The notes under the pieces are model-generated. The model had not been told where the DNA came from and did no database searches. It saw only the letters and a program-made list of their open reading frames with translations. Positions 13,088-14,822 of a DNA stretch of 14,822 nt are shown piece after piece. The stretch spans positions 1-14,822 of the forward strand of contig JBJEPV010000047.1 in the NCBI GenBank assembly GCA_051881415.1, read 5' to 3'. The position numbers and the translations under genes were made by a program. This DNA comes from Fimenecus sp051881415 (GTDB lineage: Bacteria > Bacillota > Clostridia > Oscillospirales > Acutalibacteraceae). Within the stretch, counting starts at the first letter, position 1, and each line of letters begins with the position of its first letter.

Positions 13088-13291
13088 ATGGATTTTGTCG
13101 CTGTATTTTCGTTCTTTTCGGAGAATGTGGAACTGACTGCGCAACAGCGCTTGGCAGAGCTTATCTGTGTTGCGGTGCTGTTCGTGCTGCTTGCGGCGGC
13201 GGTGGCGGTTTTGCTCATGCGCAAAATCAAAAAATACCGCACCGAACAGACAAAACAAACGGAGAATATCGATGTCGATACAGAAAAATGA
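13088..13291 (+). CDS. small single-pass membrane protein, function unknown
   Basis: The 67-residue product has a polar N-terminal segment (MDFVAVFSFFSENVELTAQQ), one strongly hydrophobic helix at about residues 25-44, and then a basic flank (RKIKKYR) with a charged tail (TEQTKQTENIDVDTEK). By the positive-inside rule the C-terminus should be cytosolic. The start ATG 13088 has AAAGGAAGAG (13074-13083) upstream and lies just downstream of a good promoter. An in-frame extension upstream into the reductase gene has no support. Its last 20 nt overlap the start of rlmD. I do not recognise a family. Confidence 0.7.
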   Translation: MDFVAVFSFFSENVELTAQQRLAELICVAVLFVLLAAAVAVLLMRKIKKYRTEQTKQTENIDVDTEK

Positions 13292-14627
13292 CGAAATCCA
13301 ACTGCATATCGAAGCGCTGACCGCCGAGGGCAGCGGTGTCGGGCATTTCGACGGTATGGCGGTGTTTGTGGCGGGCGGTGTGCCCGGTGACACCTTGCTT
13401 GTGCACATCATCAAGGCGAAAAAAACCTATGCCGTCGGGAAAATCGTCAAAATCCGAACGCCTTCGCCTGCGCGTACCGCAGCGGATTGCCCGCTGTTCC
13501 CGCAGTGCGGCGGCTGTGCGTACCGCTTTATGGCGTACGAAACCGAACTGCGTGAAAAACAGCGCCGCGTGGAGGATGCATTTTTGCGGCTTGCGCATAT
13601 TCCATTGAAATGCGAAACGATTTTGGCAGGGTGCGCCGACCGCTACCGCAACAAAGCGCAGTACCCCGTCACGCGCGAAAGCGGCAGGGTAAAAATCGGC
13701 TTTTACGCCCCGCGCTCCCACCGCGTGATTGACTGTGCGGACTGCCGTTTACAACCTGCGGAATTTGCAGAAATCGTCGCGGTATTTCGAGCATTTTTGA
13801 CAGAATTTGACATTTCGGCCTATGACGCGCAAAGCGGCAAAGGGCTCGTGCGCCATCTCTACTTGCGCAAGGGCTTTTACAGCGGCGAAATCATGGTGTG
13901 CGTTGTGGTGAACGGCATGCGATTGCCCCACAGCGATGCGCTTGTAGACCGTTTGTGCGCCTTGCCTTACAAAATTACAAGTATTGTTTTGAATACCAAC
14001 ACCGAAAAAACCAATGTCATTTTGGGCGCGCCGTGCAAAACCCTTTGGGGTACGCCCGACATCGGCGACACGCTTTGCGGTGTCGAGGTGCGGCTGTCGC
14101 CGTTGTCCTTTTATCAGGTCAATCACGATATGGCGGAAAAGTTATATCAAAAAGCCGCCGAATTTGCCGATTTGAAAGGCGCGGAAACCGTGCTCGATTT
14201 GTACTGCGGCGCGGGGACAATCGGACTTTCCATGGCGAAAAACGCCAAAAAAATTTACGGCGCGGAAATCGTGCCCGAGGCGATTGAAAACGCCAAGGAG
14301 AACGCACGCCGTAATCATATAGAAAACGCGGAATTTTTCTGCGGCGACGCCGCCGACGCGGCAAAACGGTTTCGGGATATGGGTGTGAAACCCGATGTGG
14401 TGCTTTTAGACCCACCGCGCAAGGGGTGCGACGAAGCGGTTTTAAAAACCGTCGCCGAAATGTGCCCTGAAAAAATCGTCTATGTCTCCTGCGACCCCGC
14501 CACGCTCGCGCGTGACGCGGCAAGGCTTTCTTCGTTCGGTTATATGCCCACCCGCCTTGCCGCCGCGGATTTGTTCCCGCGGACGGTGCATGTGGAAAGC
14601 GTGTGCCTGTTTTTGCAAGAAAAATGA
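13272..14627 (+). CDS. rlmD: 23S rRNA (uracil-5-)-methyltransferase, RlmD/RumA family
   Basis: This enzyme transfers a methyl group from SAM to C5 of a uracil in 23S rRNA (U1939 in E. coli; some Gram-positive homologs also modify U747). The 451-residue product starts with a TRAM domain (about residues 5-62). It then has 4Fe-4S ligands C73, C79, C82 and C158, and a Rossmann SAM domain with VLDLYCGAGTIGLSMAKNA (about 307-325) and DPPRKG (from D380). The catalytic nucleophile is C407 in YVSCDPATLARD, and the general base is E442 in HVESVCL. The start ATG 13272 has GGAGA (13261-13265) upstream and overlaps the previous gene by 20 nt. TrmA- or RlmC-type specificity cannot be excluded by sequence. 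Confidence 0.93.
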   Translation: MSIQKNDEIQLHIEALTAEGSGVGHFDGMAVFVAGGVPGDTLLVHIIKAKKTYAVGKIVKIRTPSPARTAADCPLFPQCGGCAYRFMAYETELREKQRRVEDAFLRLAHIPLKCETILAGCADRYRNKAQYPVTRESGRVKIGFYAPRSHRVIDCADCRLQPAEFAEIVAVFRAFLTEFDISAYDAQSGKGLVRHLYLRKGFYSGEIMVCVVVNGMRLPHSDALVDRLCALPYKITSIVLNTNTEKTNVILGAPCKTLWGTPDIGDTLCGVEVRLSPLSFYQVNHDMAEKLYQKAAEFADLKGAETVLDLYCGAGTIGLSMAKNAKKIYGAEIVPEAIENAKENARRNHIENAEFFCGDAADAAKRFRDMGVKPDVVLLDPPRKGCDEAVLKTVAEMCPEKIVYVSCDPATLARDAARLSSFGYMPTRLAAADLFPRTVHVESVCLFLQEK

Positions 14628-14722
14628 GCAGGATATACGCTTTTTGAAACGGAGCCCTTTTCGCGCGGGACAAATTGGGATTTGTGGAGGAATACACGGA
14701 ATGGGCAAAATACAATGCGAGC
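14628..14722. other. non-coding gap after rlmD
   Basis: No gene or convincing terminator is visible in this stretch. CTTTTTG occurs at 14640-14646 but no stable hairpin precedes it. GGAGG (14686-14690) lies upstream of an ATG (14701) that opens a frame running through the repeats to the window edge; its content is dictated by the repeats, so I do not call it a gene. Confidence 0.5.
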
Positions 14723-14746
14723 GTAGGGGCGTGCATTGCGCGCCCG
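14723..14746 (+). repeat. GTAGGGGC hairpin repeat, unit 1
   Basis: The unit begins GTAGGGGC and ends GCGCCCG. It folds into an 8-bp stem with one G-U pair (14727-14734 with 14738-14745) and a 3-nt loop. It shares its GTAGGGGC head and CCCG tail with unit 2, and only the body differs. It is GC-rich compared with flanking sequence. I recall similar short palindromic repeats scattered in Ruminococcaceae-type genomes. Confidence 0.7.
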
Positions 14747-14749
14747 TTT

Positions 14750-14776
14750 GTAGGGGCGGGTTTCCACGCCCGCCCG
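14750..14776 (+). repeat. GTAGGGGC hairpin repeat, unit 2
   Basis: This is a direct repeat of unit 1 after a 3-nt TTT spacer. The stem pairs GGGCGGG (14754-14760) with CCCGCCC (14769-14775) around an 8-nt loop. The head GTAGGGGC and tail CCCG match unit 1. Confidence 0.7.
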
Positions 14777-14795
14777 TGGATTTTGATGAATTTCT

Positions 14796-14822
14796 GCGGA
14801 ACGACACCAAGGTCGTTCCCTA
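14796..14822 (-). repeat. TAGGG hairpin repeat, unit 3, inverted and cut by the window edge
   Basis: Read on the minus strand the unit starts TAGGGAACGACC and ends GTCGTTCCGC. The stem pairs 14798-14805 with 14812-14819 around a 6-nt loop. The TAGGG head and CCG tail match units 1 and 2, but the orientation is opposite and the body is AT-richer. The window ends at the head, so further units may follow. Confidence 0.6.

Noticed and set aside
13167..13271. Upstream in-frame extension of RlmD
   Set aside because: The extension is cysteine- and arginine-rich frame noise over the small membrane gene. ATG 13272 has GGAGA upstream and starts where the TRAM domain should.
14723..14776. Direct repeats as a CRISPR array
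   Set aside because: Units are only about 24-27 nt apart with a 3-nt gap, there are no uniform spacers, and there are no cas genes nearby.
14701..14822. Frame starting at ATG 14701 with GGAGG upstream, open to the window edge
   Set aside because: Most of its codons come from the hairpin repeats, which commonly create spurious frames, and the encoded sequence resembles no protein family I know.

Overview
The window is a long stretch of the universal ribosomal-protein superoperon (the 3' part of the S10 operon, the spc operon and the alpha operon), followed by a short accessory tail. The organism is most likely a Gram-positive anaerobe of class Clostridia, probably an Oscillospirales/Ruminococcaceae-like lineage. 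The reasons are near-consensus GGAGG ribosome binding sites, zinc-type S14, S4, L36, L24 and Adk, a KOW-domain gene between map and infA, rpsD inside the alpha operon, and GC-rich GTAGGGGC hairpin repeats that I recall from such genomes. The taxonomic assignment is inference.

Layout. 14-11265 (+): rplP, rpmC, rpsQ, rplN, rplX, rplE, rpsZ (zinc S14), rpsH, rplF, rplR, rpsE, rpmD, rplO, secY, adk, map, a KOW-domain gene, infA, rpmJ, rpsM, rpsK, rpsD, rpoA, rplQ. All are complete and co-directional, with gaps that are mostly under 30 nt. Two gaps are longer: rpmJ-rpsM (117 nt, with a 12-bp perfect hairpin) and rpsD-rpoA (99 nt, with two small hairpins). 11280-11315: a bidirectional terminator. 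11328-11834 (-): a zinc-ribbon, Pro/Gln/Tyr-repeat, two-TM (CD225/dispanin-like) protein. 11835-12002: a divergent promoter region. 12003-13004 (+): a YghZ/Gpr-type aldo/keto reductase. 13088-14627 (+): a small membrane protein overlapping an RlmD-type 23S rRNA uracil methyltransferase, with their own sigma-A-like promoter. 14628-14822: non-coding sequence with three hairpin repeat units, cut by the window edge.

How the genes work together: the first 11.3 kb makes parts of both ribosomal subunits, IF-1, the Sec channel, adenylate kinase, N-terminal methionine removal and the RNA polymerase alpha subunit. That is the usual growth-rate-coupled set. The tail carries an unrelated envelope protein, an oxidoreductase and an rRNA modification enzyme.

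I found no convincing undescribed multi-gene system. The best second looks are the rpmJ-rpsM hairpin with a possible internal promoter, the zinc-ribbon/CD225 protein, the small membrane protein overlapping rlmD, and the terminal repeat cluster.
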